This document shows, piece after piece, positions 24,396 to 33,596 of a stretch of 64,000 nucleotides of DNA (its first letter is position 1; each line of letters starts with the position of its first letter). The position numbers were made by a program, and so were the translations under genes. The stretch is from Fibrobacterota bacterium (GTDB lineage Bacteria > Fibrobacterota > Fibrobacteria > UBA11236). The stretch covers positions 1-64,000 of the forward strand of contig JAQBPN010000067.1 of assembly GCA_028287505.1 (NCBI GenBank), in the 5' to 3' direction. Under the pieces are notes generated by a model, which saw nothing but the letters and a program-made list of their open reading frames with translations, searched no databases and was not told the DNA's origin.

Positions 24396-25634
24396 ATGTC
24401 CATCGCAATCGCCCGCTTGAGAATTCCCGCCCTCGGAAAATACACGGGCGCTGCCCTGCTCGCCCATTTCTTGGCGGCGGGAGCCCACGCCCAATCGGGA
24501 TCGCCCGAATGGAAGAGCCTGGGGGTGAAATGGACCCCGGATTATAGCTGGGGACACGAATACGGGATGGGCGCCGGCCGCATGGCGGCCGATGCCCGCG
24601 GAAACCTATTCGTTTCCCAAGACGATTCCCTGTATGTGGGCACCGCGATGGGAACGGAATGGACAAAGAAGCCGATCGTGGTGGATAGCGGGGTTTGGAA
24701 CCATCTTATTCCCGTCGTCCTCGGCCCTCAGGGAACCATGGTCTGGGGCTCCCGGACCAGTTCGGACTGGGGAGCGACCTGGAAACGCGATTCCAACGGA
24801 TACTATTCCGCTACCGCCATCTCGGCCGATGGATACTGTCTCTTCGGGGGCTCCTCGGACTACATTTATCGCGCCGCGAAACTGGGCGACAAACCCACGG
24901 TGGTGCATCACGGCAACAGCTACTCCAGCATCGCCGACTTCGCCTTCTCCGGTTCCGGAACGGCGTACGCGGCGTCGCAATTCGGCGGCCTGTTCATGAG
25001 CCGGGACGACGGCAAGACCTGGAAAGACCTGTACGCCCAGCTCAAATCCGATCCTTACGCGCCGAAGAACACGTGGCCGTTCACGGGGATCTTGGCCTTG
25101 GAACCGGCTTATCCCGTGGAAAATATCTGGATGGCGGGCGGTCGCTTAACGACCGGCAATGATGTCGAGGAATACGTTTGGAACGGCGATTCCCTGGCAA
25201 CGCTCCGCCACGCCAACCTTCGCGCTCCCGATTCCCTCTTCACCTGCTTCCGCGTGCAACGCCTGGCTTCCGGCGCGACCGCGTTGTGGCTGGGGACCTG
25301 GGGCCAGGGGGTGTACCACAGCGTGGATCGGGGCGAAAGCTGGCATGCGATGAATGGCGGACTCACCGATTTGCACATCGAATCCATGGTCCTGGGATCG
25401 GAAGGCCGGATCTTCGCGCTGACCAAGGAAGGGTTGTTCTCGCTTTCCGGAACAACGCTTGGAATATCGCCTCACGCCGCGTCCCGCAAGGACGGGAATG
25501 GACGCTCTCTCCGGCTCTTCGGATCCGCGCCCGCTTTCGGAATCGACGGGAGCCGCGCATTCGGGGCAGACGGCCGCATTCTCCCGACCATCCCTCTCCC
25601 CGACGCGAAAGCCGCCGCAACCGGGCTCCGTTGA
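24396..25634 (+). CDS. Secreted BNR/Asp-box propeller protein, paralogue 2
   Basis: A 412-residue tandem paralogue of the preceding gene. It has a signal peptide ending ...FLAAGAHA-Q, then WKSLGVKWTP, AADARGNLFVSQ, SSDWGATWKRD, SRDDGKTWKDL, GTWGQGVY, DRGESWHAM and ESMVLGSEGRIFALT. The tail has GADGRILP, similar to the end of paralogue 1. The start is set by GGAGGAACC directly before ATG 24396; an upstream ATG at 24339 lacks one and would add a polar leader. The function is unknown and presumed extracellular. The pair precedes an exported dioxygenase with the same AAAGGA-type ribosome binding style. Confidence 0.83.
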   Translation: MSIAIARLRIPALGKYTGAALLAHFLAAGAHAQSGSPEWKSLGVKWTPDYSWGHEYGMGAGRMAADARGNLFVSQDDSLYVGTAMGTEWTKKPIVVDSGVWNHLIPVVLGPQGTMVWGSRTSSDWGATWKRDSNGYYSATAISADGYCLFGGSSDYIYRAAKLGDKPTVVHHGNSYSSIADFAFSGSGTAYAASQFGGLFMSRDDGKTWKDLYAQLKSDPYAPKNTWPFTGILALEPAYPVENIWMAGGRLTTGNDVEEYVWNGDSLATLRHANLRAPDSLFTCFRVQRLASGATALWLGTWGQGVYHSVDRGESWHAMNGGLTDLHIESMVLGSEGRIFALTKEGLFSLSGTTLGISPHAASRKDGNGRSLRLFGSAPAFGIDGSRAFGADGRILPTIPLPDAKAAATGLR

Positions 25635-25666
25635 ACCGTCCCCCACCACGTATGAAAGGACCCATC

Positions 25667-26578
25667 ATGGATCGCAGAACCTTCGTAGGCGCCGGAGCCG
25701 CGGCGCTCGCCGCCTTGGCCCTTCCCAAGTCCCTGAGGGGACAAGCCTGCGCGAACATTACCGTGAAGGATAGATATGGACTGGGTCCCTTCTATACTCC
25801 CAACGCGCCCATGCGCCTCAAATTGGCACAGGACGCCGAACCGGGCCAGAGGATCGCCATCCAGGGAACGGTTTCCGATTGTTCGGGCCCGGTGGCCGGA
25901 GTCGGCCTGGACGTGTGGCAGGCCACCGACAGCGGATGCTATAAACACCCGAGCGACGTCTGCCCGGACATTCCCGGCCACCCCGATGAGTTCCGCCTGC
26001 GCGGCCGGATGGTCACGGACGCCAAGGGCGGCTACGCCTTCGAATCCATCCTGCCCGGAGCCTATCTGAACGGAAGCGCCTACCGGCCCCGCCACATCCA
26101 CGTCATCATCACTCCCCCGACTTCCGGAACGGTCGATACCAGCATCACCACGCAACTCTATTTCGAAGGCGACCCGTACATCAAGGGGGACTACGGAGCC
26201 GATGAACCCGGGGCCGCCAATCGCATCATCCCGCTCGCGAAAACGGTTCCCTCGCTTTGGCAAGGGACCTGGAACATCTTCATTCCGTCCCCGGCCACGG
26301 GCTTCCATTCCCCCAACGACCCATCCCTGGCGGAGTTCGATGTCTATGCGCGGCGGGAAGGAGGGCGCATCGTGTTCCACCTCCCCCCGAACACGTCCCA
26401 TCAGCCGGTGGAACTCCGTCTCTACTCGGCATCCGGAGTGCTGGTGAAGAGATCCTTGCAGACGGACTTTCCGGTGCAGTTGGACGTGGCCGCCTTGCAT
26501 TCGGGCGCATACGTTGCGGAGTTGGCATGGTGGACCCGGCATGGCCTGCGCAAGGAGTCCGTGCCGGTCCGCCTGTGA
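25667..26578 (+). CDS. Exported intradiol ring-cleavage dioxygenase-like protein with sorting-like tail
   Basis: The 303-residue protein begins MDRRTF followed by an Ala-rich hydrophobic stretch, a Tat-type signal. Residues ~60-230 are an intradiol dioxygenase domain with all four non-haem Fe(III) ligands visible: Tyr92 (WQATDSGCYKH), Tyr139, His143 and His145 (SAYRPRHIH). Such enzymes cleave catechols between the hydroxyls. Residues ~240-303 (ELRLYSASGVLVKRSL ... LDVAALHSGAYVAELAWW) resemble a T9SS C-terminal sorting domain. AAAGGA lies 6 bases before the ATG. A secreted aromatic-ring enzyme with a sorting tail would suit attack on lignin-derived phenolics outside the cell; that role is inference. 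Confidence 0.88.
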   Translation: MDRRTFVGAGAAALAALALPKSLRGQACANITVKDRYGLGPFYTPNAPMRLKLAQDAEPGQRIAIQGTVSDCSGPVAGVGLDVWQATDSGCYKHPSDVCPDIPGHPDEFRLRGRMVTDAKGGYAFESILPGAYLNGSAYRPRHIHVIITPPTSGTVDTSITTQLYFEGDPYIKGDYGADEPGAANRIIPLAKTVPSLWQGTWNIFIPSPATGFHSPNDPSLAEFDVYARREGGRIVFHLPPNTSHQPVELRLYSASGVLVKRSLQTDFPVQLDVAALHSGAYVAELAWWTRHGLRKESVPVRL

Positions 26579-26993
26579 AAGGGACCGGAAGGAAGCGGGC
26601 CGGCAACGGTTCGGCGGTGGAAAACGCCTGACGGGGGCCGGCCTTCCGTCTTTGGCAAAGATCAGTAAAATCCCGGGGAGAGGGATCCGGCGCCGCGGAG
26701 TGAAACCCTTCCTCAAAGATTGCAAATCCGGCCAAACCCGGTCCCAATGGCGTTTCAAAGCCGGTTGGGAATGCGATATCCGTCCGTTTTCATCCCCAAC
26801 AGATCAAGCGCCCCAAGCTTCGGATCCCGGGAAAGGCCCCGGTTTGGTTGACAGAAACGCTGTTTTCTGCTCTTATTTGCCTGACTTTATAAAAAACAGT
26901 ACACTATTTGGCGTAGCCCCGTATAACACAAGCCGGCAAAAAGAAACTGTCCTTTCCAACCCAACGCCTTCGGGCGATTCATCGAGTTGTTCC
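26579..26993 (+). other. 415-bp intergenic region upstream of typA, with a candidate promoter
   Basis: The left end has a GGAAG/GGGCCGGC block facing GCCGGCC/CTTCC near 26593-26650, a possible terminator for the dioxygenase gene. The right half is AT-richer than its surroundings, as expected for a promoter and 5' leader. No gene or tRNA was seen. Confidence 0.5.
26848..26876 (+). promoter_or_regulatory. Candidate sigma-70 promoter for typA
   Basis: A perfect TTGACA (26848-26853) is separated by 17 bases from TCTTAT (26871-26876), which matches TATAAT at 4 of 6 positions. It lies about 118 bases before the typA start codon, leaving a leader of ~110 bases. TATAAA a little downstream offers an alternative -10. 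Confidence 0.5.
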
Positions 26994-28799
26994 ATGAAAA
27001 GTTCGCATATCCGCAACGTCGCCATCATCGCACACGTCGATCATGGCAAGACCACCCTCGTAGACGGCCTCCTGAGACAGAGCGGCGTGTTCCGGGAAGG
27101 ATCCGTCATGACCGAGCGCGTCATGGATTCCAACGATCAGGAACGCGAACGCGGTATCACCATCCTCTCGAAGAATGCATCGGTCCAGTACAAGGACTAC
27201 CTGATCAATATCGTGGACACCCCCGGGCACGCCGATTTCGGCGGTCAGGTGGAACGCGTGCTGGGCACGGTGGACGGAGCCCTGCTCATCGTGGACGCCT
27301 TCGAAGGCCCCATGGCCCAGACCCGCTTCGTGACCAAGAAGGCTCTGGAAATGGGACTCACCCTCGCCGTGGTCATCAACAAGATCGATCGCGCCGGCTC
27401 CGAGCCCCACAAGGCCCTGGACAAGGTATTCGATCTCTTCGGCGAACTGGGAGCCAGCCACGAGCAGCTCGACTTCGGCCACATCTTCGCTTCCGGCCGC
27501 CAAGGCACCTGCCGCCGCGAGATGACGGATCCGGATTCCAACTTCATGCCTTTGTTCGAGATGATCGTCAATCGCATCCCGCCCCCCACCATCGGCACGT
27601 CCCCGAATCCGCTGTTGCAGATCACCAGCCTGGATTTCCAGGAGTTCATGGGGCGCTTGGCCGTGGGCCGCCTGCGCCAGGGCAGCCTCAAGGTCAACCA
27701 GACCGTCACGCATATCAACGAGCAGGGCCAGGCCAAGAAGGTGCGCGTCACCAAGATTCTGTTCCCCGAAGGCGTGAAGCTCAAGGAAGTCGAGGACGCC
27801 ATCGCCGGCCAGATCGTCTGCCTCGCGGGCATTCCCGACTTCACCCTGGGCGACACCCTGACGGGCGAGGAGCCCCCGGTGGCCCTCCCCCGCATCAAGG
27901 TGGATCCGCCCACGATCTCCATGAGGTTTTCGGTGAACGATTCGCCCTTCTGCGGTAAGGACGGCGGACGCTTCCTGACTTCCAACCATATCGCCGAGCG
28001 CCTGGAGCGGGAAGCCGTTGCGGACGTGGCCCTGCGGGTGGTCAAGGCCCCGGAAGCCGGAGCGCACATCGTGTCCGGCCGCGGCGTGCTGCATCTCTCC
28101 GTGCTCATCGAAAAGATGCGCCGCGAAAGCTACGAGTTCACGGTCGGCCGTCCCCGCGTCATCACCCAGGAGATCGACGGCGAGGAATACGAGCCGGTGG
28201 AAACCATCACCATCGACGTGCCCGAGAGCTACTCAGGCGCCGTCATCGACGAAATCAACAAGCGCAAGGGCGAGATGAAGGACATGCAGCTGGAAGGCAC
28301 GCAGGTCAAGCTCATCTATGATCTGCCCGCCCGCGGCCTCATCGGCCTGCGTTCCAAGCTCATGTCCCTGAGCAAGGGCTACGCGGTGTTCCAGCAGATC
28401 TTCAAGGGCTACGAGCCCATGAAGGGCCATATCGAACAGCGCGTCAACGGCGCCCTCATCTGCAAGGAGCGCGGCGTTTCCGTGGCTTACGCGCTGTGGA
28501 AGCTGGAAGAACGCGGCACCATGTTCATCGGCCCGCAGGTCGACGTCTACACCGGCATGATCGTCGGCGAAAACAACCGCGGCGAAGACATGGTCATCAA
28601 CATCAACAAGGGCAAGCAGCTGACCAACATGCGGACCACGTCTTCGGACGAGGCCACCATCCTGACGCCCCATCGCCAATTGTCCCTGGAAGAGGCCCTG
28701 GAATTCATCAACGACGATGAAGCCCTGGAAATCACCCCCAAGAACATCCGCATCCGGAAAATCCTGCTCGAAGAGAATCAGCGCAAGCGCGCAGGCTAA
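26994..28799 (+). CDS. typA: Ribosome-associated GTPase TypA/BipA
   Basis: The 601-residue protein starts [20 protein letters not shown] with the G1 loop at 13-20. G2/G3 are visible ([18 protein letters not shown]), as is G4 (NKID). Domains II and III and the TypA-specific C-terminal domain ([12 protein letters not shown]...[14 protein letters not shown]) follow, the normal length. TypA binds 70S ribosomes and assists 50S assembly, especially under cold or stress. The frame is open further upstream to 26514, but those codons are not family-like. No strong Shine-Dalgarno is visible before the ATG. Two hairpins close the transcription unit downstream. Confidence 0.97.
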   Translation: MKSSHIRNVAIIAHVDHGKTTLVDGLLRQSGVFREGSVMTERVMDSNDQERERGITILSKNASVQYKDYLINIVDTPGHADFGGQVERVLGTVDGALLIVDAFEGPMAQTRFVTKKALEMGLTLAVVINKIDRAGSEPHKALDKVFDLFGELGASHEQLDFGHIFASGRQGTCRREMTDPDSNFMPLFEMIVNRIPPPTIGTSPNPLLQITSLDFQEFMGRLAVGRLRQGSLKVNQTVTHINEQGQAKKVRVTKILFPEGVKLKEVEDAIAGQIVCLAGIPDFTLGDTLTGEEPPVALPRIKVDPPTISMRFSVNDSPFCGKDGGRFLTSNHIAERLEREAVADVALRVVKAPEAGAHIVSGRGVLHLSVLIEKMRRESYEFTVGRPRVITQEIDGEEYEPVETITIDVPESYSGAVIDEINKRKGEMKDMQLEGTQVKLIYDLPARGLIGLRSKLMSLSKGYAVFQQIFKGYEPMKGHIEQRVNGALICKERGVSVAYALWKLEERGTMFIGPQVDVYTGMIVGENNRGEDMVININKGKQLTNMRTTSSDEATILTPHRQLSLEEALEFINDDEALEITPKNIRIRKILLEENQRKRAG

Positions 28800-28809
28800 G
28801 CGATAGGAA

Positions 28810-28837
28810 CCCATCGGGCGCGTCGCGCGCCGATGGG
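28810..28837. repeat. Perfect hairpin after typA
   Basis: CCCATCGGGCGCG faces CGCGCCGATGGG around TCG, beginning 10 bases beyond the typA stop codon. It has no U tract of its own and directly precedes an intrinsic terminator. It may protect the mRNA 3' end. Confidence 0.6.
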
Positions 28838-28857
28838 CAAAGCCAGAAGCCAAACGG

Positions 28858-28888
28858 AATCCCCGGCCGCAAGCCGGGGATTTTTCAT
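28858..28888 (+). terminator. Intrinsic terminator of typA
   Basis: AATCCCCGGC (28858-28867) pairs with GCCGGGGATT (28873-28882) over CGCAA and is followed by TTTC. This is a textbook Rho-independent terminator. Confidence 0.85.
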
Positions 28889-29058
28889 TTCCCGCCCCTC
28901 CATTGCTCCATGGTTGCCCGCACATGGTTGCCGGCCCGGCAGGGATAGCCAGGATGGCTATTGGCCGTCCGGTCGCTCCAGGTCATACAATCGGGAATAT
29001 GTTATTTTTCGGACATGGATGGAAAACCCATCGTTACCGGGACATTCCGGCTTTCCGC

Positions 29059-30228
29059 ATGAGGAAGGCCCTTGTCCCGCTTTTTCTGGCCCTGTGCCTT
29101 GGCGCTCCCGTCCTGGCCGGAACCGTGCAATCCGATCAGCATACCTGGATGCAGGTGGAAGAGACCGTAGTCCCCATCCGGGAAAACACCACCCGCAATG
29201 CCGTCATCCGCGGCTTCGCCCGCAAGGGCCAGGTGTTGGCCGTGGAAAAGACCGCGGAAAACTGGATCAAGGTGCGGGTGAACGACTCCCTGGAGGGCTG
29301 GGTGCCGGCCACCTCGCTTTCCCGTTCCGGACCTCCCGTCGATCTGAACCCGGGCTATGTCAAAGGAGTCCTTCTGACCATGGTCGGCCTGGGGTTGGGA
29401 GTCTTTCTGTTCCTGGCCATATCCCTCCAGATCAAACGCCGGGGAGAGAGCCGGGAACGGACCCGGCAGGCCCAGATGGACGCAAAGCGCCGCCTGCAGA
29501 ATAAAATCCAACTTCTCTTCCATGTCGAGCCGCGCATCCATTCCCACCTGGTGATGGATCAGGTGGACTTGAAGGAGTTCCTGCAAAGCATCGGTTACGT
29601 GGCCAACCTGGAAAACAACCAGGAAAAGTTCATGGCTTCCTGCAAAGCCTTCAAACCCAACCTGATCGTGGCCGGCTTCGACTTCCATGAGCCGGTGGAG
29701 AAGATGGTGGAAACGGACGCGATGCTGATCAATACTCCCGTCATCTACCTGCAAAGCAGCAAGGCTCCGCCCACTTCGGCCAAAGGCGTGCGGGCCTACC
29801 TGGACACCAATGCCAGCGAAAAGGAACTCAGCGAAGCCATCGTCCAGTGCCTGAAGAAATCCCCGGAAAAAATCCGCTACTCCGTGAAACCGGTCGCCCT
29901 GAAAGGGGGCATCCATGCGGGGACGCTGATGGAACTCCTGCATTTCCTGGCCGCGGTGAAAAAGACCGGGCAGTTGCTGGCGGTTTCCGGAACGGCCAAG
30001 GGCGAAGTCATCCTCCACAAAGGCGACATCGCCAAGGCTTCCATGAGGGGCCTCTCCGGCGCGAAAGCGGCGGAAGCTATATTGAACCTGGCCTCGGGGT
30101 CTTTCGAGTTCCATGAAAAGGATCCGGGACCCGTATCGGCCGCGCCCAATGGGGCGTTGAACACCCAGAAGATCCTGATGGATTGGGCCAAGAACCACGA
30201 TGAAAGCAACCACCATTCTAGGACTTGA
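29059..30228 (+). CDS. Membrane protein with SH3, degenerate receiver-like and DUF4388 (PATAN-type) domains
   Basis: The 389-residue protein has a signal peptide or first anchor (1-20), an SH3b-like domain at ~26-88 (TVVPIRENTTRNAVIRGFARKGQ ... GWVPATSL) and a transmembrane helix at 101-123. The cytoplasmic part has a receiver-like fold at ~165-265, with no convincing acidic pocket. A DUF4388 domain follows at ~300-365 (GTLMELLHFLAAVKKTGQLLAVSG...EVILHKGDIAKA). DUF4388 is common in gliding-motility and signalling proteins. It could link a periplasmic peptidoglycan contact to a cytoplasmic output; this is inference. It overlaps ruvX by 29 bases. Confidence 0.78.
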   Translation: MRKALVPLFLALCLGAPVLAGTVQSDQHTWMQVEETVVPIRENTTRNAVIRGFARKGQVLAVEKTAENWIKVRVNDSLEGWVPATSLSRSGPPVDLNPGYVKGVLLTMVGLGLGVFLFLAISLQIKRRGESRERTRQAQMDAKRRLQNKIQLLFHVEPRIHSHLVMDQVDLKEFLQSIGYVANLENNQEKFMASCKAFKPNLIVAGFDFHEPVEKMVETDAMLINTPVIYLQSSKAPPTSAKGVRAYLDTNASEKELSEAIVQCLKKSPEKIRYSVKPVALKGGIHAGTLMELLHFLAAVKKTGQLLAVSGTAKGEVILHKGDIAKASMRGLSGAKAAEAILNLASGSFEFHEKDPGPVSAAPNGALNTQKILMDWAKNHDESNHHSRT

Positions 30229-30652
30229 TTTCGGCGAAAGGCGCATCGGCGTGGCCCTCAGCGACACCGGCAAAACCCTGGCCACCGGCCTCACCACCCT
30301 GGATTGCCGCCGGCAACCCGATTATCTGGCTTCCCTCGCCGAAATCATCCGCGAAGAAGACGTGGAAGCCATCGTGGTGGGCTACCCCCTGCGCACCGAC
30401 GGCAAGACGGTGCCCGGAGGGAAGACCGAAGCCGTGGACGCATTCATCGCCAAACTGGAAACGGCCTTCCACCTTCCCGTGCATCGCGAGGACGAAAGCT
30501 TCACCAGCCAAATGGCCTCCCAGAGCCTTAAAGCCCGCGGCAGGAAAAAGCGCGGACGCCGCGACCACGGCCGGGACAAGGCCGAAATCGATCGGGTGGC
30601 GGCGTGCTATATCCTCCAGGATTTCCTAGATCATCTCGGTACGGTCCGCTGA
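30200..30652 (+). CDS. ruvX: RuvX/YqgF, Holliday-junction-resolvase-like 16S rRNA processing nuclease
   Basis: The 150-residue RNase H-fold protein has the N-terminal GLDFGERRIGVALSD (catalytic Asp10), the VGYPLRTDGK strand, an EDESFTS segment with the second acidic site and the C-terminal D-RVAACYILQDFL, all standard for YqgF. The family matures 16S rRNA ends and is proposed to resolve Holliday junctions. An insert around RGRKKRGRRDHGRDKAE is highly basic. It overlaps the upstream DUF4388 gene and shares TGATG with the next gene, so the three form one unit. Confidence 0.93.
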   Translation: MKATTILGLDFGERRIGVALSDTGKTLATGLTTLDCRRQPDYLASLAEIIREEDVEAIVVGYPLRTDGKTVPGGKTEAVDAFIAKLETAFHLPVHREDESFTSQMASQSLKARGRKKRGRRDHGRDKAEIDRVAACYILQDFLDHLGTVR

Positions 30653-31077
30653 TGCATATCTCCCCCTGCGCCTGGTATTGTTTCGATTTCGCCGAGTCCT
30701 CCGGTTGGGCGGTCAAGGATCTTCCCGACAAGACCATGGTGACCGCCAACGACAATTCCTGTTTCATCGAATTGATCGCGGCGCGCAAGATCAAGAAAGC
30801 CGAAGATGTGGAGATTTCCGATTTCCACGAAAACTACCTGCAAGAGGAAAAGATCCAGCCGTTGAAAACGGTGATGACGGAGAACCCCTACAAGATCATC
30901 ACCATCGTGACCCGGGGAATCGGGATCGATGAGCGGTATTGGATTGTGTGCCATGCGTTTTGGAACAACTACTGTGCGTTCATCCGGTACCACGGCGCGC
31001 GGAAGGAAGGCATGGAGGCGCGGGTGCAGGCGTTTTACGATATCGTGAACTCTTTGCAGCCTTTGGCTATGGAGTAG
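30652..31077 (+). CDS. Hypothetical 141-residue cytoplasmic protein
   Basis: The start codon overlaps the ruvX stop (TGATG), so the gene is translationally coupled. The product (MHISPCAWYCFDFAESSGW...) has no signal or membrane segment. It is mixed alpha/beta with several aromatics, for example IDERYWIVCHAFWNNYCAFIRYHG. I do not recognise a family. Coupling to ruvX hints at a nucleic-acid or housekeeping role but does not establish one. A structured element begins 24 bases after its stop codon. Confidence 0.75.
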   Translation: MHISPCAWYCFDFAESSGWAVKDLPDKTMVTANDNSCFIELIAARKIKKAEDVEISDFHENYLQEEKIQPLKTVMTENPYKIITIVTRGIGIDERYWIVCHAFWNNYCAFIRYHGARKEGMEARVQAFYDIVNSLQPLAME

Positions 31078-31100
31078 CTGGGTGAGAGTGGAGCCGGGGA

Positions 31101-31406
31101 CTGGGGCTCCGGGCGGTGGGGGTGGATTACGGCTTCGCCGAGTTCGCTTCATTACGCTGGTTTCTCTGTCCGGGCTGCGGGCTTGTGAGTGGGTCTATTA
31201 CGTGGACTCCGCAGATGGACGCCCCTCAGGTTTTCAGGCGAGCTCCAGTGGAGCTCGCTGTTAGTATGGACCGGAGTCGCGCAGCCGCGTAGCCCACGTT
31301 TCCGCATCCCTTCCTGCGAACCAGCCGGTCCAAGGGACCGGGCGTCCCGCCTAAGAGGCGGGCCGTCGGCTGCGCCTGATATCCGCCCCCACCGCCCGGA
31401 GCCCAG
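31101..31406. ncRNA. Structured element 1 with long closing stem (candidate ncRNA or mobile element)
   Basis: 31101-31127 and 31381-31406 form a ~26-bp closing stem with one bulged G and one G-U pair. Inside are hairpins at CGGC-TTC-GCCG (31130-31140), GCGAGCTCC-AGT-GGAGCTCGC (31238-31258), CCGGTCC-AAG-GGACCGG (31325-31341) and CCCGCCT-AAG-AGGCGGG. Next to the closing stem are TTACGGCT on the left and CGCCTGATA (31373-31381) on the right. CAGCC (31322-31326) can pair with GGCTG (31368-31372) just before CGCCTGATA. Element 2 at 37731-37984 shows the same design with different stem sequence. No convincing protein is encoded. The remaining stretch to 31627 holds nothing clear except a CATCCC/GGGATG hairpin. 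Confidence 0.6.
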
Positions 31407-31627
31407 TTGTAGAAATCGACGGGGTGGCTCACATCCCCTGTTGGGATGTTCGCGGTCCCAGACCCCGCTCGCACATCATCGACCGATCAATACGAGGCCG
31501 CTATGTTGGAGCGGACGCTGTGAACACAGGGACTCTGTACCCACTCGGCGGTGCGGCGGGGTATGGGATGAACTCACTTGGAATTTGGCGGCGATTGGTC
31601 TTTGTCGGGTTCCCGATCAGGGTCGGG

Positions 31628-32851
31628 TCAGTGTTTGTAGGTGGCGAGGTTTTTTTTGAGGAAGGCGATTTGTTGGGTGGAGAGGTGGATTTGGGTGCCT
31701 CGGCCGCAGTCGACCGGGTACATGAGGTTGTCGATTTCGCAGCTGACGTTGGTGCAGGAGTTGTCGGCCATGCGGAGGCAATAGGGGGTGCGGGGGCCGT
31801 CGACCCAGGTTGGGGATGCGGTTTTGGCAAGAGCGATGTCGAGTTGGCAGAAGCGGGTGTCGGTGAAGCCGTCTTCGTTGTTGCTGAAATCGTCGTCCTG
31901 GAGGAGGTCGTGACGGGTGGAGACCGTGTGGCGGAGGCCGAAGAAGTGGCCGAGTTCGTGGGTGGCGGTGATGGCCAGGCTGGTGGCGGCGGCGGGGTCC
32001 CCTTTGGAGAAGCCCTTCAGCACCCGGGACGACAGGAGGACGCGGCTTTCCCGATGGGTGTCCAGATCCACCACTTCCCGGGGGGCGAACCCCAGGACTT
32101 CGCCGACCAGGCCGGATCCGGGATCGCCGATGGAAATGCTGTCGACCATGTAGAGATGGGCGTTGTTGAGGACACGGTTGCCCGGGAGGGGGACAAAGGA
32201 ATTGCTGAAGGGAAAGTTTATCGCGGCCCCGGCGGGTTCGACGATATCGAAGGAACCCTGGAGGACGATACCGAAGGGGGAATAGATTTTGCCCATTTCC
32301 ACGAACAGGTTCTTGGCGAAGTCGATTTTGGAGGCGGAATCCGGCAGGGTCCTCAGGAAGCGGACGAAAATCAGGCGGACGTGGAGCGTGTCTGCGGCCA
32401 GGACCGAGGCGGAGGCCAGAGTGATGCGGTGCAGGCTGGAAATGGCCTGTAGACCCTCCGGAGGCCTCAGCTGGGCCATAAAGAACTCGGCGGAGGGTTG
32501 ATCGGAGGAGAAGGAGAAGACTTCCCGGGAACCGTCGCTGGCCGAAGCCAGGGTCCGGAAAAGCCTGGGGATGCCATCGTTGAAATAATAGACCGAAAGC
32601 TGGTCCGACGTCCGGGCGGTGGACTCCAGGGTCAGGTCATAGTCGCGGCCGGGTTGCAGGACGAATTTGACCCCCGTCTTCACGATGGTGGGGGTGAGGG
32701 AGTCGTTGGCGGCCTGGTCGTTCACGTAGACGCGCCGGTCCACATTCTTGCCGGTGCTGGGATCGTCGATGGTGAAGGTGCCGCAGGCGGACATCAGGAG
32801 AGCCAGGGAAAGGGAGGCCGCGGCGGACGCATTTCGGGGCATTCGAGTCAT
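31628..32851 (-). CDS. Metzincin-type zinc metalloprotease lipoprotein
   Basis: The 407-residue protein has a lipobox (LLMSAC, Cys23). The zinc motif H298-E-L-G-H302-FFGLR-H308 is a full metzincin HExxHxxGxxH, and a Met-turn follows in DNLMYP (Met377). Six Cys in the last third may form disulphides. The N-terminal ~200 residues are a beta-rich domain of unknown type. Pappalysin-like or Matrixin-like secreted proteases have this arrangement. The start ATG 32851 has GGAG 8 bases upstream and overlaps the DUF4416 stop in ATGA, so the two are coupled although they seem functionally unrelated. Confidence 0.85.
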   Translation of the reverse strand: MTRMPRNASAAASLSLALLMSACGTFTIDDPSTGKNVDRRVYVNDQAANDSLTPTIVKTGVKFVLQPGRDYDLTLESTARTSDQLSVYYFNDGIPRLFRTLASASDGSREVFSFSSDQPSAEFFMAQLRPPEGLQAISSLHRITLASASVLAADTLHVRLIFVRFLRTLPDSASKIDFAKNLFVEMGKIYSPFGIVLQGSFDIVEPAGAAINFPFSNSFVPLPGNRVLNNAHLYMVDSISIGDPGSGLVGEVLGFAPREVVDLDTHRESRVLLSSRVLKGFSKGDPAAATSLAITATHELGHFFGLRHTVSTRHDLLQDDDFSNNEDGFTDTRFCQLDIALAKTASPTWVDGPRTPYCLRMADNSCTNVSCEIDNLMYPVDCGRGTQIHLSTQQIAFLKKNLATYKH

Positions 32852-33417
32852 TCCGGTTCTCCGGGAACGTCCCGGGATTTGCGCAACTCCGATTTCAGCT
32901 TCTCGCGTATCACCAGCAGGCACTGCTGGTACCTTCCATCCCGAAAGTCCGAAAAGGCCCATGGAAACGGGTCGAATCGGCCTTTCGAGTATCGTAGCAA
33001 CAGGTCGGCGTAAACGCCATGCCTAAGATACATTTTGCAGGGTCCGCGTTTGAAAGAAGCGAGCACGAGCTTGTCCGGATCCAGGTATCCGATATCCAGA
33101 TTGAAAACGCGCTTTCCATCCCGGGCCCATAGCGCTTCCAGGCGGACCGCCGCATGCTTGAGATCGGGCAGGCGATCGGGGTTTTCCAGGCCGCGGAAGG
33201 AGACGAAACCGCGGTACAGGCCGGTCCCGAATTCGTCCCGGTAATATTCCGTAGTGTCGAACGGAAGGAATCCGCCCTTGAAGTCGATGGGGCCGAACTC
33301 CGCTTCCAGGCCCTGCCAGAGGGCCTCGGAAGGCCGAGGGGTGGGAGCGAGCACGGCCAGGACCCGCTTGCAAAAGGCCTCTCTCGGGATGCCCGCAGGG
33401 TCATTGGACTCGTTCAT
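32848..33417 (-). CDS. DUF4416 family protein
   Basis: The 189-residue protein matches DUF4416: an N-terminal VLAVLAPTP, then EFGPIDFKGGFLPFDTTEYYRDEFG, RGFVSFRGL, then VFNLDIGYLDPDKLVLASFKRGPCKMYLRHGVYADLLLRY, and SFPWxFxDFRDGRYQ-type sequence near the end. The function of the family is unknown; it occurs widely in Deltaproteobacteria, Fibrobacterota and related groups, often as a single gene. The start at ATG 33417 (MNESND) fits the family; an upstream in-frame ATG is unlikely because it would enter the promoter side of the divergent lipoprotein gene. Confidence 0.85.
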   Translation of the reverse strand: MNESNDPAGIPREAFCKRVLAVLAPTPRPSEALWQGLEAEFGPIDFKGGFLPFDTTEYYRDEFGTGLYRGFVSFRGLENPDRLPDLKHAAVRLEALWARDGKRVFNLDIGYLDPDKLVLASFKRGPCKMYLRHGVYADLLLRYSKGRFDPFPWAFSDFRDGRYQQCLLVIREKLKSELRKSRDVPGEPE

Positions 33418-33596
33418 GGGAGGAAAAGTAACAGGAATATCGGGGAGGGAACACTTTTCCGGGCCCGCCCGCCTGGTCCAAGCGCATGGGGATAGCTTCC
33501 CGGGCCCGTAGGATGGGAGCGGGAAGCCCGCGGCAGGCCCGAAGAAAATCGGGATATCTGCAAAAATGCCAAGCATTGCCGGAAAAAAATGATAGA

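Noticed and set aside
31128-31380. Protein-coding gene inside structured element 1 or 2
   Set aside because: Short frames exist on both strands, but they lack ribosome binding sites, are not shared between the two elements and are rich in Arg/Pro/Gly as expected from GC-rich non-coding DNA.
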